Positions 7,015-15,791 of a stretch of DNA of 35,220 nt are shown here, piece by piece (within the stretch, counting starts at the first letter, position 1; every line of letters begins with the position of its first letter). The notes beneath the pieces are model-generated. The model was given only the letters and a program-made list of their open reading frames with translations, was not told where the DNA came from and did no database searches. The DNA is from Acidobacteriota bacterium (GTDB lineage: Bacteria; Acidobacteriota; Vicinamibacteria; Vicinamibacterales; JAKQTR01). The stretch lies in the NCBI GenBank assembly GCA_026393755.1, contig JAPKZO010000001.1, positions 1 through 35,220 of the forward strand, read 5' to 3'. The position numbers were made by a program, and so were the translations under genes.

Positions 7015-7830
7015 ATGAAGTTCCTGCTCCTCACCATTTGCGGAGTCCTCATCTTCGCGCTCACGATGACCTTTGTCCCCCTGCTACCGGCGTGGGTCGA
7101 CTACGCTGCGAGAGCGGGATTGCTTCTCCTTTTCGCCGGGCTGTGGTGGGTCGCACGCGAGGGGCACCGGTTGAGCCGCTTCCGGCCGGTGTTCTTTGCG
7201 TACTTCGCCGCGGTGTTCAGCCTGTCGTTGGGGTACTTCTTCGCAGACAGCGGGCTGAGGATTCTGGGACTGACCACGCACACGCCGACCGGCATCGCGG
7301 CGGCGAAGTGTCTGCAGGCGTCGCTGATCGTCTTCGGGATTCTCGTGGTGGCGTGGCTCTGCGGTGAAGATCCGGCCTCCCTCTACCTCCGGAAAGGTCG
7401 TTTAGCACTCGGCCTCAGCGTGGGGGCGATTACCGCTGCGGCACTTCTGGTTCTGACCCTGCAGCAACCGGCCGTGAGAGCCCTCGGCACAGCCAGGCTG
7501 TTGTCATTGGCCCCATGGATCCTGCTCTTCGTGGTCTCCAACGCCTTCATGGAGGAACTCCTCTTTCGCGGATTGTTTCTTGGACGATACGAATCGCTGA
7601 TTGGCACATGGCCGGCCATTCTCTCGACGGCCCTGGCGTTCACGCTGGCTCACCTGCAGGTCGCCTACACGCCAGACCTCTGGGGTTTTCTGCTCGTGCT
7701 CCTCGGGTTCTCGATCGCGTGGGGGTGGCTGATGCAGAAGACCGCGAGTGTGTGGGGATCGGTCTTGTTTCACGCCGGGGCGGATTTGTTGATTGTCTTG
7801 CCCATCTTCGGCGCCTTGGGTGCTGCGTAA
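7015..7830 (+). CDS. CPBP-family intramembrane metalloprotease (Abi/CAAX-like)
   Basis: This 271-residue membrane protein has seven or eight predicted helices. The three CPBP motifs are present in order: EELLFRG (Glu180, Glu181 and Arg185), FTLAHL (His213) and VLFHAGADLL (His253, Asp257). These residues bind the catalytic metal in the Rce1-type fold, so the enzyme looks intact. Bacterial members process or protect peptides, cleave prenylated-like substrates or control immunity to bacteriocins, and the substrate cannot be told here. ATG 7015 begins directly at a first hydrophobic helix with CAGGAG upstream. It is a single-gene unit; the 256-bp region upstream holds no gene, only a weak TAGACT box at about 6970. 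Confidence 0.92.
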   Translation: MKFLLLTICGVLIFALTMTFVPLLPAWVDYAARAGLLLLFAGLWWVAREGHRLSRFRPVFFAYFAAVFSLSLGYFFADSGLRILGLTTHTPTGIAAAKCLQASLIVFGILVVAWLCGEDPASLYLRKGRLALGLSVGAITAAALLVLTLQQPAVRALGTARLLSLAPWILLFVVSNAFMEELLFRGLFLGRYESLIGTWPAILSTALAFTLAHLQVAYTPDLWGFLLVLLGFSIAWGWLMQKTASVWGSVLFHAGADLLIVLPIFGALGAA

Positions 7831-7911
7831 TCGGCGTGGCGGGGCAGGCCCGGACCGCGCTCGAGAACATCCAGCCTCGTTTCATAACCCGGAAGCTCAC
7901 CATGTGCCACT

Positions 7912-8487
7912 TCATGGCCGCTTTCGGTGTGGCCGCCACGTTCGCTCCTCAGGAGACATTGGGTCCTGCATTGATAACTCCCGACGCCCACATTCCAGAT
8001 CCCCCAGAGCGTTGCGGTCACGATCACAGCGATAAGCAGGCGGCGCGTCGACCAACGCCGAGCGAACAGAAGCCACACCAGACACGGCATACATGATGAG
8101 CGTATCGACGCCGGCAAGGGCGGCGACCAGGACGCCGAAGAGTGCAACTCCGAGCAGCCGCCGCAGAAAGCGCCACCGACCGTTCTCCCCTCGGGCGTCC
8201 GCTCGCTGCAACTGGATGGCGAAGCCCACCCCGAACAGGATGGCAAACGTCGTGGCCGCCTTGCCCGCGATGAACCAACCGATGCCTTGGTTGATTGCGG
8301 CGCCGAGCGCCCCGCCACCCTCGTTGGGGTTGCCCTGCCAGAAATGAACGATGACCATCCCGAGGATCGCACAGCCGCGCAGGATGTCGAGCACCTGGAG
8401 CCGTTCGCGCGGAGCGACCGGTTCCGGGAGAGGAACAGCCGCCGACGTGATGAGAGACTCGGGAACAGTAGTAATGTCTGCCCTCAT
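7912..8487 (-). pseudogene. DUF418/YeiB-like membrane protein gene, frameshifted and truncated
   Basis: The N-terminal part is convincing. RLQVLDILRGCAILGMVIVH at about residues 29-48 is the opening helix of DUF418/acyltransferase-like membrane proteins, followed by GWFIAGKAATTFAILFGVGF. Near 8070-8085 the hydrophobic sequence jumps to another frame: VDTLIMYAVSGV continues as WLLFARRWSTRRLLIAVIV and ATLWGIWNVG. A one-base indel is therefore present. Family members are about 350-400 residues, and the second half is missing: after about 7985 no frame looks like the expected helices. The gene is convergent with the CPBP protease gene and probably dead. Bases 7831-7911 hold nothing recognisable. 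Confidence 0.6.
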
Positions 8488-8516
8488 AGCCGTGGCCGCG
8501 GTTCGCCGCGACGGCC

Positions 8517-8715
8517 ACGTTGCCCAACCTCCAGTAGGAAGTTGGCGCCGTTTGTGCGCTGGAACACACGAACGATACCGTGGGCCGCCCGAGCGTGGCG
8601 TGGTTCGGCGGCATTATGTCCTTCGGCGAAGTCGACCGCAAGCGCTCTCCCAGCTCGGAGCTCAGGGGCGTCCGGACGCGCATCGACTGCGGATTGCCGC
8701 CGCCGGCAAGAGTAG
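8517..8715 (+). pseudogene. Remnant of the N-terminus of an AMP-binding (acyl-CoA synthetase-like) gene
   Basis: In the 518-bp space between the DUF418-like pseudogene and the next gene, one frame reads VGRPSVAWFGGIMSFGEVDR. This fits the start of ANL enzymes (DRPA-x-F-GG-xx-T/SF-x-E-x-D). The expected continuation appears after a frame change as QALSQLGAQG, then GVRTRID in the first frame again, as in the usual ALxxLGVxxGDRV segment. At least two indels are needed and everything after about 8715 is lost. It would be a stump of about 60 residues. Family identification rests on this short pattern. Bases 8716-9005 show no gene. Confidence 0.35.
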
Positions 8716-9005
8716 GGAATCCGCCAGGTAGCCGGACCAAGCCAAATGTCGACTATGCGTCCGGGTTAAGACGATGCATGCGTCCCAAGAACCCTGCTGT
8801 GTGGTTGGAACCAGCCCTGATTCAATGACTTGCTGCGCCGGAGCGGGTGTCGCACGAAACACCCGATTCTCGAGACGTACCGGCCGAATACAACTCGTCG
8901 CCCCCAGTGAATAGGGATAATCAGATCGGCCCGAGTGACCGGCGATCGCGCCCACCTGCCTCTTGAACTGGCGATCGCGCGGACCGGCCTCTTGTGAACC
9001 CGCCT

Positions 9006-10355
9006 CTACCGCAAGAACGCGTCAGCGGCGGTCCGCACTCGAATGGACGTCTCCTTCACCCTGTTGCCGCGAGAGTCGTACACGACCAGCCGTCCGTTCT
9101 GGGCCAGAAGCAGCTCCCGGTCACTCAGCCAGCCGACCAGCTCGGCTTGATGGATGATCACGGTCGACCGGGGCGGGTCGCCCAACTGCAGGATCTCGAC
9201 TGCGGGCAACTCGGCAATCGCCGTTCGCATCCTCGCCAGTTCTTCGGGGTTCGCCTTTCCATCGAGCGACAGGCGAATGTCGCCGCCGGACCGCGCGGTC
9301 GACACAATGGTGTGGGCGAGCATCCCGTTGCCGACGGTCAGGCGGGCGTCCGCGGTGAAGAAGCTCACGTCGTAGTTGCGGTTGTCGTAGCGGCGGGTCT
9401 CGTCGTACAGCACCGAGGCCTTGCGGTTCCTCAGAAACAACGTCTGGTCGTTGCTCTCGTTCTCCCAGCCGCAGCATCCTCCATCCGGTACCGCCGCCAC
9501 CAACACCCCGCCGTTCGGGGATCCGGCGAGCGGCCTCTCAACAGGTTCAGGCAACTTCGTGCCCCGCCACGTGCGTCCGGAACGCTGGTATAGGACGCTC
9601 TCATGATAGGAAGACCCAATCTGTCCCGGCGTCATCCGCGTCACCAGGAAGAAATCGTCCACGACACCGTCCGGCGCCCAGAACGACCACTCCGGGCAGC
9701 TCTCAGAGCATGTTCCCGTCGTGCACTGACACCATCCTGCGGAAGCAAGCGTCGCGATCGTTTCGGGACCATCACCCGCAAGATTGGTGCGCCAGACCCG
9801 CGCGGCGGAGCGGACGGAACGTTCCAGACCAAGCCCGTTGGTGATCTTCTCGAACCTGTTCTCGAACCAGTACAGGGCTTCCCCCCGGGCTGACAGGCAC
9901 CATCGCCGCGTCGTTTCAGTGACCGTCGGCGTGCCCGCACTGACTCCAGATGTCTTCGGGCCTTCGAGCTTCCACTCCCTGGCCTGCCGGCCGTCCCAGA
10001 ACCAGACGCGATCGGCTGCGGTCGCCATCTCTCCCCCGCCCCACTGGACGCCCTCGAGAGGAAGAAACAGCATCTGGCCTGTGGCGTTGATACTCAGATA
10101 CTCCGGATGCTCGATCAACCGGCGGGGAACCGTCAGGGTGCGCCGCGACGCGAACGTGATGGCGTCATATTCGACGATTTGGTCCGGGCCCTGAAGCACC
10201 CACAGCTGTTTCGGTGACTGCGCGTGGACAGCCGTGGCGAGGAAGGTCGCGGCCAGCAGCTTTGCCCCGAGTCGCCGTCGCCAGCCGAAGAAGCTCCCCG
10301 TGCCGATCCTGCTTCGCTGGCGTGAGCGACAGGTCCAGCCAGGGACGCGCTTCAT
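9006..10355 (-). CDS. Secreted protein of unknown function, possibly beta-propeller-like
   Basis: With ATG 10355 the product is 449 residues. An Arg-rich start and a hydrophobic stretch (LLAATFLATAVHAQ) form a Sec-type signal peptide cleaved near residue 46. The mature part is rich in short strand-like repeats with W and D/N-G turns (QLWVLQGPDQIVEYD, RVWFWDGRQAREW, RVWRTNLAGDGPETI, GRLVVYDSRGNRV), which resembles a beta-propeller but has no clear repeat signature. Clustered cysteines (CQCTTGTCSESCPEW and DGGCCGWEN) suggest disulfides. Longer starts (10385, 10481) are open, but a TATAAT box overlaps the farthest. It is divergent from the ABC transporter. Family unknown. Confidence 0.7.
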   Translation of the reverse strand: MKRVPGWTCRSRQRSRIGTGSFFGWRRRLGAKLLAATFLATAVHAQSPKQLWVLQGPDQIVEYDAITFASRRTLTVPRRLIEHPEYLSINATGQMLFLPLEGVQWGGGEMATAADRVWFWDGRQAREWKLEGPKTSGVSAGTPTVTETTRRWCLSARGEALYWFENRFEKITNGLGLERSVRSAARVWRTNLAGDGPETIATLASAGWCQCTTGTCSESCPEWSFWAPDGVVDDFFLVTRMTPGQIGSSYHESVLYQRSGRTWRGTKLPEPVERPLAGSPNGGVLVAAVPDGGCCGWENESNDQTLFLRNRKASVLYDETRRYDNRNYDVSFFTADARLTVGNGMLAHTIVSTARSGGDIRLSLDGKANPEELARMRTAIAELPAVEILQLGDPPRSTVIIHQAELVGWLSDRELLLAQNGRLVVYDSRGNRVKETSIRVRTAADAFLR

Positions 10356-10479
10356 AGACTCTGACTCTTCATGGCGAAACCACATTCGTGACCCTCTGCG
10401 CCGGTGGTTGGCGTCAAGTAACGGCCAGCTACCCAATGCGCCTCCGTCTGCTCCCGCCGTCCGCATACGGCTCGCGGGC

Positions 10480-10485
10480 ATTATA
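10480..10485 (-). promoter_or_regulatory. Possible -10 box (TATAAT) for the secreted-protein gene
   Basis: A perfect TATAAT on the minus strand lies 125 nt before the preferred start at 10355, in the 290-bp region between the divergent secreted-protein and ABC genes. A matching -35 is not evident. On the other strand a weak TACAGT (10593-10598) sits about 50 nt before the ABC start. Nothing else is seen in 10356-10645. Confidence 0.35.
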
Positions 10486-10645
10486 TCGCCGCTGTTTGGG
10501 CCCCGGGGCGAGTCCCGACGTCCGCTACCGTCCGATCATCCACGTGATCTTTCGGTGGCCGAAACGGATTCCCTCGAAGGGTCGCCTTCGGTTACAGTCT
10601 TGGCTTCGGCGGCGGCAAGTCAGGCCGAGACAGGGGCGGCCCCAC

Positions 10646-11383
10646 ATGATCAACTACGAGAACGTCCATCATCGCTACGGCGACGTGGTCGCCCTGCACG
10701 ACCTGAACCTCGAGGTTCTGCCAGGCGAGATCTTCGGGCTTCTCGGGCCGAATGGCGCCGGCAAGACCACTGCGATCAAGATCGCGGCGACGCTTCTCCG
10801 TCCAGCCTCAGGCCGCGTGACGCTCGACGGCATTGACGTCCAGGCCGACCCGATGGGCGCGAAGCAGCGCCTCGGCCTGATGCCCGACACCCCGTTCTTC
10901 TACAGCGGCCTGAGCGGCCGCCAGTTCCTGCGTTTCGTCGGGAACATCCGTGAGATGCCCTCCGCTTCCCTGGAGGCGAGAATCGCGGAACTGATGGCCT
11001 TCTTCCGCCTCGAGGAAGCCGCCGACTCCGCCATCCTCACCTACTCGCTGGGGATGAAGAAGAAGCTTGGCCTCGCCACGGCCATCCTGCATCAGCCGAA
11101 GGTGCTCATTCTCGACGAGCCCACGTCGGGCCTGGATCCTCATGCCTCGCGGGACGCGCGCGCCCTGCTGGTCTCCCTTCGCGACGCGGGCACGACCGTG
11201 TTTTTGACGACGCACGTGCTGCAGATCGCACAGACCATGTGCGATCGAGTCGGCATCCTCGACCGCGGGCGCCTCGTGGCCGTCGGCTCGCTCGCCGAGC
11301 TCCGGGCACGCGATCAGGAGGATCTGGAAGACGTCTTCGTGCGCGTCACTCAACGCGGACCTGACGAGAGCGACGCCGCGTGA
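10646..11383 (+). CDS. ABC transporter ATP-binding protein (ABC-2 type exporter)
   Basis: This 245-residue nucleotide-binding subunit powers the permease encoded next to it. It has Walker A GPNGAGKT (34-41), a signature region YSLGMKKKLGLA (133 onward, the degenerate form usual in CcmA/NatA-type ATPases), Walker B VLILDEPTSGLDP (153-165) and a switch histidine in FLTTHV. ATG 10646 is chosen because the ATPase domain starts at once (MINYENVHHRYGDV). The open frame continues upstream, but that part has no domain and crosses a promoter-like region. The gene ends in GTGA, overlapping the permease start by 4 bp. The cargo is unknown. Confidence 0.93.
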   Translation: MINYENVHHRYGDVVALHDLNLEVLPGEIFGLLGPNGAGKTTAIKIAATLLRPASGRVTLDGIDVQADPMGAKQRLGLMPDTPFFYSGLSGRQFLRFVGNIREMPSASLEARIAELMAFFRLEEAADSAILTYSLGMKKKLGLATAILHQPKVLILDEPTSGLDPHASRDARALLVSLRDAGTTVFLTTHVLQIAQTMCDRVGILDRGRLVAVGSLAELRARDQEDLEDVFVRVTQRGPDESDAA

Positions 11384-12954
11384 ACGCGCTGGCGCTTCAC
11401 CAGCTCGCGCGATGGCGAAGCCTGGCGGGAGAGTTGCGCGCGGGCGGGAGGCAGTGGAGCGCGGTTGTGGCCACGGCGCTCTCGGTGCCGGTGATGATGC
11501 TGGTCGGGTACTGGGCAATCGGCGACTGGCTGACGTTTTCTACAGCCATCGTCAACCGCGCCGGGCTGGACATCATGCACGTCACCAGCCGACTGCTCGT
11601 GGGGATTCTGTTTCTCACGACGCTCCCGATGCTGGTGGCAGCGGCCTACCGTGCGATCTATCCCGAAGACGAACTGGCCCTGCTCCGGAGTTTGCCGATC
11701 AGCCGAATCCAGCTCTTCGCACTGAGGTTCGTGCCCTGTTGGCGGATGATGGCGCTGGCGCTGCTTCCGGCCTTCGTGATGGCGGGCGCCACGTACGTGC
11801 GGGTAGGATCGGCCCACACGGTGGCGTGGCTCGTCGTCGGCTGGCTGCTGCTGTCGATATTCGGCGCAGCGATCGTCTTCACACTCGCCGTGGGCTGCGG
11901 CGGCCTCCGATCTGCGCGTGTCGGCCGCGTGCTGGGCGACGTCCTCCTCACGGTGGGCGTGGTCGCGATGGTCGCGCTGTTCGTCTGGATCAGGCACTTC
12001 GTCAAGACCGAGACGCTGATGGGTAGTTTGGCCGATCTGACACCGGGCCTCAGGGTAATCCCACAGGCCCTCTCGATGTTCGTCGTGCCGGAGGGTGGTC
12101 ACCAGAGCGTTCGTCTGATGGCTGGACTGGGGCTTGGTCTGCTCATGCTGTGCATCGCCGCGGGGGGAGACGATCTTGCTCTGCGGCGGGGGTGGGGATC
12201 GCCCTGGACCTTTCGTCGCACCGCATCACGTAGACCCGTTCGCCGTGCTCGATTCGACTGGCTTCCGCCACAGTGGCGCGCCCTGGTCGTCAAGGATCTT
12301 CCTGAGATTCGCCGATCCGCGCTCGCGCTGGCGATTCTGTTTCTGTTCACCCTGATGGGCTACCTCGGACTGATCCACATGACTGGTCGCACTGGCGGCG
12401 CGGCCGCTCCAGTCCTCTGGAAAGCACTCTTATGGACCGCACTCCCGCACCTCTTCTTTCTCTGGATCGTTCCGGCCGCCACGATGCTCGACGTGTCGCC
12501 CGAAGAGCGGCAGTCGCTCCAGCTTCTGCGAAGCCTGCCCATCAATCTGTCGCGAGTCCTCTGGGAGAAGTTCTGGGTCTCGTGGATCCCGATGCTCGTG
12601 TGCGGTCTTCTGCTGTCGCTCGGTCTCGCCTGGACAGGCGCGACCAGAGTCTGGCTGGCCGTTGTGCTCGCGGCGGCATTCGTGCCGACATCCGCGGCCT
12701 GCACGATGTGGGCCTTGCTCGTGGGCCGACTGACGGCCCCGACTCGGGGATCGGAAACCAGCGTGGCGCCGTTCCTGTTCCATTCGGTCGCGCTATGGCT
12801 GCCGGTCTATGCGATCGGGTCCTTCGCAAGCGGACGAGCTGGGGCACGAACCCCAGCGGCGGTCGGCCTGGCGGCCGCGTTTGTCTTTGTGCTCTGGCTG
12901 CTTCCTCTGCCGCTTCTATGGAGACGCGTGCTGCGGCGGTGGGGACGGGAGTGA
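11380..12954 (+). CDS. ABC-2 type permease with internal duplication
   Basis: This 524-residue integral membrane protein has about 12 predicted helices, roughly twice the usual six of an ABC-2 subunit. Both halves carry the same cytoplasmic motif: DELALLRSLPISRIQL at about residue 98 and RQSLQLLRSLPINLSRVLWE at about residue 378. The two halves thus look like a fused dimer that would pair with two copies of the ATPase. The start is GTG 11380, overlapping the ATPase stop by 4 bp, so translation is coupled. Large permeases with a LLRSLPI motif are typical of uncharacterised exporters. It ends 76 bp before the convergent rsmE; a 6-bp stem (GGAAGC...GCTTCC, about 12997-13013) lies there but lacks a T-run. 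Confidence 0.88.
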   Translation: MNALALHQLARWRSLAGELRAGGRQWSAVVATALSVPVMMLVGYWAIGDWLTFSTAIVNRAGLDIMHVTSRLLVGILFLTTLPMLVAAAYRAIYPEDELALLRSLPISRIQLFALRFVPCWRMMALALLPAFVMAGATYVRVGSAHTVAWLVVGWLLLSIFGAAIVFTLAVGCGGLRSARVGRVLGDVLLTVGVVAMVALFVWIRHFVKTETLMGSLADLTPGLRVIPQALSMFVVPEGGHQSVRLMAGLGLGLLMLCIAAGGDDLALRRGWGSPWTFRRTASRRPVRRARFDWLPPQWRALVVKDLPEIRRSALALAILFLFTLMGYLGLIHMTGRTGGAAAPVLWKALLWTALPHLFFLWIVPAATMLDVSPEERQSLQLLRSLPINLSRVLWEKFWVSWIPMLVCGLLLSLGLAWTGATRVWLAVVLAAAFVPTSAACTMWALLVGRLTAPTRGSETSVAPFLFHSVALWLPVYAIGSFASGRAGARTPAAVGLAAAFVFVLWLLPLPLLWRRVLRRWGRE

Positions 12955-13030
12955 ATCGGCGGTAAGCGGACCGCGCGCGCGACTCGGAAGCAACTCGGAA
13001 GCTCAGGGCTTCCTAGTAAAAGCGCCTGTC

Positions 13031-13774
13031 TTACAGATCTCCCCAGAGATACTGCAGCACGCCGAGCGCGACGAGAGGAACCGCATCGGCCCTGAACGTC
13101 CGCTGGCCGAAGGTGATCAGCAGACAGCCCGCGTCGCGGGCCAGGGACACTTCCTCCGGCGCCCACCCGCCCTCGGGGCCCACCAGCACCTGGGCTGCGT
13201 CGAACGGCTTCATCGAACGGATTGTCTCTCCCGTCCTCGCGTCAGCTGCGGCACCCGGCTCCGCCAGCAAGACGCGCACGCCGTCGAATCCCTGGCGGAG
13301 GCAGGCGTCGAGTCGCACCGGCGCGAGCAGGTCAGGGACCACGGCACGGCCGCACTGTTTGACCGACGCGACCATGATGCGCCGCCATCGCTCGAGGCGG
13401 GTGCCTGAGGCCAGCGCCGATTCCGGCACATCGGTCCGCGCTGTCAACAGCGGCAGGATGGCGGTGACGCCCAGCATGACCGCATCCCTGATGATGCCGT
13501 CGGTCTTGTCGCCTTTCAAGACCGCCTGAGCCAGCGTCACGCGCACGCGCGGCTCCGGGGCTGCCTCCACGCGAGCGCCGACGTCGAGCCGCACGTCCTT
13601 GCGCGCGGCCTGCGCCACACGCGCCTCGCACTCGAGCCCGCGGCCGTCGAACACGCGGACGTCGGCGCCGACCCCGAGGCGGAGCACTCGCGTGAGATGT
13701 TCGGCCTCGCCGGCGGGCAGTTCGATCACGCCGCTGTCGGCCTGAAGAGCGGGCGCATAGAAGCGTGCCACCAT
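13031..13774 (-). CDS. rsmE: 16S rRNA (uracil1498-N3)-methyltransferase RsmE
   Basis: This 247-residue SPOUT methyltransferase should methylate U1498 of 16S rRNA using S-adenosylmethionine. An N-terminal PUA-like domain (VARFYAP at the start, then EAEHLTRVLRLGVGADVRVF) precedes the knotted domain. The knot contains VLVGPEGGWAPEEVSLARDA and then FGQRTFRADAVPLVALGVLQ, which corresponds to the family's LGxRILRxETA motif with some drift. Length and domain order are normal. ATG 13774 begins at the domain, with TATAAT only 6 nt upstream, so the mRNA is probably leaderless. It is divergent from the kinase gene and convergent with the ABC permease. Confidence 0.95.
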   Translation of the reverse strand: MVARFYAPALQADSGVIELPAGEAEHLTRVLRLGVGADVRVFDGRGLECEARVAQAARKDVRLDVGARVEAAPEPRVRVTLAQAVLKGDKTDGIIRDAVMLGVTAILPLLTARTDVPESALASGTRLERWRRIMVASVKQCGRAVVPDLLAPVRLDACLRQGFDGVRVLLAEPGAAADARTGETIRSMKPFDAAQVLVGPEGGWAPEEVSLARDAGCLLITFGQRTFRADAVPLVALGVLQYLWGDL

Positions 13775-13780
13775 GCCGCA

Positions 13781-13786
13781 ATTATA
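13781..13786 (-). promoter_or_regulatory. -10 box (TATAAT) of rsmE
   Basis: A perfect TATAAT on the minus strand is followed after GCCGCA by tgcggcATG of rsmE, leaving 6 nt between box and start codon. Transcription would begin at the start codon. The -35 element is weak. Confidence 0.55.
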
Positions 13787-13798
13787 GACAAGCCGATC

Positions 13799-13804
13799 TA
13801 TACT
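13799..13804 (+). promoter_or_regulatory. -10 box (TATACT) of the kinase gene
   Basis: TATACT lies 14 nt before the kinase ATG at 13819 and about 13 bp from the opposing rsmE -10 box, so the two promoters are back to back in a 44-bp intergenic space. No consensus -35 is visible. Confidence 0.45.
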
Positions 13805-13818
13805 CGCATGACGTTTCC

Positions 13819-14805
13819 ATGTTTTTTCGCGGCCAGACCATCGGAAAGTACAAGATCCTTTCAGCCCTCGGCAGCGGCGGGTTCGGCACGGTCTATCTCG
13901 CTGAAGACACCTGGATCGGTAAGAAGGTCGCCCTCAAGGTCCCGCACCGCCAGAGTGTCAACTTCGGCGAACTGCTGCGCGAACCACGGCTGCTGGCCAG
14001 CCTGAATCACCCGAACATCGTCACGGTCCTCACCGCCGAGAAGCAGGACAACATCTTCTTCATCGTGATGGAGTACGTGGCCGGCGAGACGCTGGAGAAC
14101 ATCATCGCGCGGGACGGTGCGCTCGATCTCACCCGGGCGCTCGACTTCACCTGCCAGATCTGCAATGCCGTCGATCACGCCCACAACCAGGGCGTGATTC
14201 ATCGGGACCTGAGGCCTGCCAACGTCCTGGTGGCCGAAAGCGGTCTCGTCAAGGTGGCCGATTTCGGCACGTCGCGGTTCCTGGAGCTGGCGGCGCACGG
14301 CACGACGGTCATCGGCAGCCCGCCCTACATGGCACCGGAGCAGTTTCACGGCCGGGCGACATTTGCCTCCGACGTGTATTCGCTGGGCGTGACCATGTAT
14401 CAGATGCTGACGGGCGCACTGCCGTATCAGACCCCGGCTCCGGCTGATCTGGAAAAACTGATGCGCGGGAACCTGGTGTCGCCGCCGCGCTCCCGCAATG
14501 GACGGGTGCCGCAACGGCTGAACGACATCATCATGAAGGCGATGGCGCCCGAAGTGACCGAGCGATATCAACGGGCGTCGGAGCTGCTCGCGGACCTGCT
14601 CGCCTCGGTGGGCCGTCCTGACGCGCACGCGACACCGCAACGGCAGGGGCGAACGGCCGCGCCGCCCGCTCCCGCGCCTGGCGCGTCGCGTCCGGCGAGC
14701 TGGTCTCGGACGGGAGAAACGCCGCAGCCGCGTTTCTGCTGGCACTGCCGGAAGCCGCTGCATGCGCGGTCGGACAGGTGTCCGTTCTGCGGCGAAGCGC
14801 AGTAG
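13819..14805 (+). CDS. Serine/threonine protein kinase with C-terminal zinc ribbon
   Basis: This 328-residue soluble Hanks-type kinase has its domain at about residues 9-275: Gly-rich loop [13 protein letters not shown] (18-30), ATP-binding Lys40 in VALK, probable helix-C Glu55, catalytic loop HRDLRPAN (128-135), DFG (148-150) and APE (172-174). The loop has Arg132 where most Ser/Thr kinases have Lys. After a Pro/Ala-rich linker, Cys307, Cys310, Cys321 and Cys324 (CWHC...CPFC) form a small zinc ribbon. No transmembrane helix or PASTA domain is present, unlike PknB-type receptors. ATG 13819 starts at the domain. The stop codon overlaps the -10 box of ilvE. Substrates are unknown. Confidence 0.92.
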   Translation: MFFRGQTIGKYKILSALGSGGFGTVYLAEDTWIGKKVALKVPHRQSVNFGELLREPRLLASLNHPNIVTVLTAEKQDNIFFIVMEYVAGETLENIIARDGALDLTRALDFTCQICNAVDHAHNQGVIHRDLRPANVLVAESGLVKVADFGTSRFLELAAHGTTVIGSPPYMAPEQFHGRATFASDVYSLGVTMYQMLTGALPYQTPAPADLEKLMRGNLVSPPRSRNGRVPQRLNDIIMKAMAPEVTERYQRASELLADLLASVGRPDAHATPQRQGRTAAPPAPAPGASRPASWSRTGETPQPRFCWHCRKPLHARSDRCPFCGEAQ

Positions 14806-14824
14806 AATATTGGATCGTAAGGAG
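14803..14824 (+). promoter_or_regulatory. -10 box and ribosome site of ilvE
   Basis: TAGAAT (14803-14808) includes the kinase stop codon, and AAGGAG (14819-14824) lies 6 nt before the ilvE ATG. ilvE can therefore have its own promoter in addition to read-through from the kinase gene. Confidence 0.4.
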
Positions 14825-14830
14825 TGTGCG

Positions 14831-15754
14831 ATGGCGTTTACGGGTACTGGGAAGATCTGGATCAACGGCGCGCTGGTGGATTGGGCCGATGCAAACATCC
14901 ACATCGCGTCACATGTCATTCACTACGGCAGCGGCGTGTTCGAAGGGGCTCGCTGCTATAACACGCCGAAGGGGTCGGCGTGTTTCCGGCTCGACACGCA
15001 CATGCGGCGGCTGATGGACTCCGCGAAGATCTACCGGATGACTCCCGCCTACTCCCAGAAACAACTGGAACAGGCTGTCCTCGACACGATCCGCGCCAAC
15101 GCCATGAAGGTGTGTTACATCAGGCCCGTGGTCTACCGCGGGTACGAGCAACTCGGCGTCAACCCGTTCCCGTGCCCCATCGACGTCGCCATCATGCTGT
15201 GGGAATGGGGCGCCTACCTGGGATCCGAGGCGCTGGAACTTGGCGTCGACGTAAAGGTCAGCTCGTGGCGGCGCATGGCGCCGGACACCTTCCCGTCGCT
15301 GGCGAAGACCAGCGCCAACTACGCCAATGCGCAGTTGATCAAAATGGAGGCCGTCGTCGACGGCTACGCCGAAGCCGTGGCGCTCGACACGTCGGGCTTC
15401 GTCAGCGAGGGCAGCGGCCAGAATATCTTTGTCGTGCGGGAAGGCGTGCTCTACACGCCGCCGCGATCCGCCTCGATCCTGCCCGGCATTACCAGAGACT
15501 CGGTGATCACGATTGCGCGCGAACTTGGCTTCGACGTGCGCGAGGAGATGATCCCGCGAGAGATGCTGTATATCGCGGACGAACTGTTCTTCGCGGGCAC
15601 CGCGGTGGAAATCACGCCAATCAAGTCGGTTGATCGCATCCCGATCGGGGCGGGCACGCGAGGACCCATCACCGATGTGATCCAGCGGGCATTCTTCGGT
15701 ATTATCAACGGCGATCGGCCCGATACGCATGGATGGCTGACGTTCGTCTACTGA
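14831..15754 (+). CDS. ilvE: Branched-chain amino acid aminotransferase
   Basis: This 307-residue fold-type IV PLP enzyme transfers the amino group between glutamate and the keto acids of leucine, isoleucine and valine. It begins with [20 protein letters not shown] and [13 protein letters not shown], which are standard IlvE features. The PLP-binding lysine is Lys159 in [14 protein letters not shown], the same number as in E. coli IlvE. The cofactor phosphate and carboxylate-recognition segments ([40 protein letters not shown]) are all present. Length is normal for the family. ATG 14831 has AAGGAG 6 nt upstream. It follows the kinase gene by 25 bp and is followed by a hairpin terminator. Confidence 0.96.
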   Translation: MAFTGTGKIWINGALVDWADANIHIASHVIHYGSGVFEGARCYNTPKGSACFRLDTHMRRLMDSAKIYRMTPAYSQKQLEQAVLDTIRANAMKVCYIRPVVYRGYEQLGVNPFPCPIDVAIMLWEWGAYLGSEALELGVDVKVSSWRRMAPDTFPSLAKTSANYANAQLIKMEAVVDGYAEAVALDTSGFVSEGSGQNIFVVREGVLYTPPRSASILPGITRDSVITIARELGFDVREEMIPREMLYIADELFFAGTAVEITPIKSVDRIPIGAGTRGPITDVIQRAFFGIINGDRPDTHGWLTFVY

Positions 15755-15755
15755 T

Positions 15756-15775
15756 CCGCCGCTGCGGCGGCTTTT
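15756..15775 (+). terminator. Rho-independent terminator after ilvE
   Basis: A GC stem CCGCCG (15756-15761) pairs with CGGCGG (15765-15770) across a CTG loop and is followed by CTTTT. It lies just 1 nt after the ilvE stop. The T-run is short, so termination may be partial, and pilT begins 16 nt later. Confidence 0.55.
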
Positions 15776-15791
15776 CGGGAAGGCCTGAGGC

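Noticed and set aside
12984-13005. Direct repeat ACTCGGAAG twice
   Set aside because: Two 9-bp copies 2 bp apart between convergent genes are too short to be called a repeat element; no further copies are seen.
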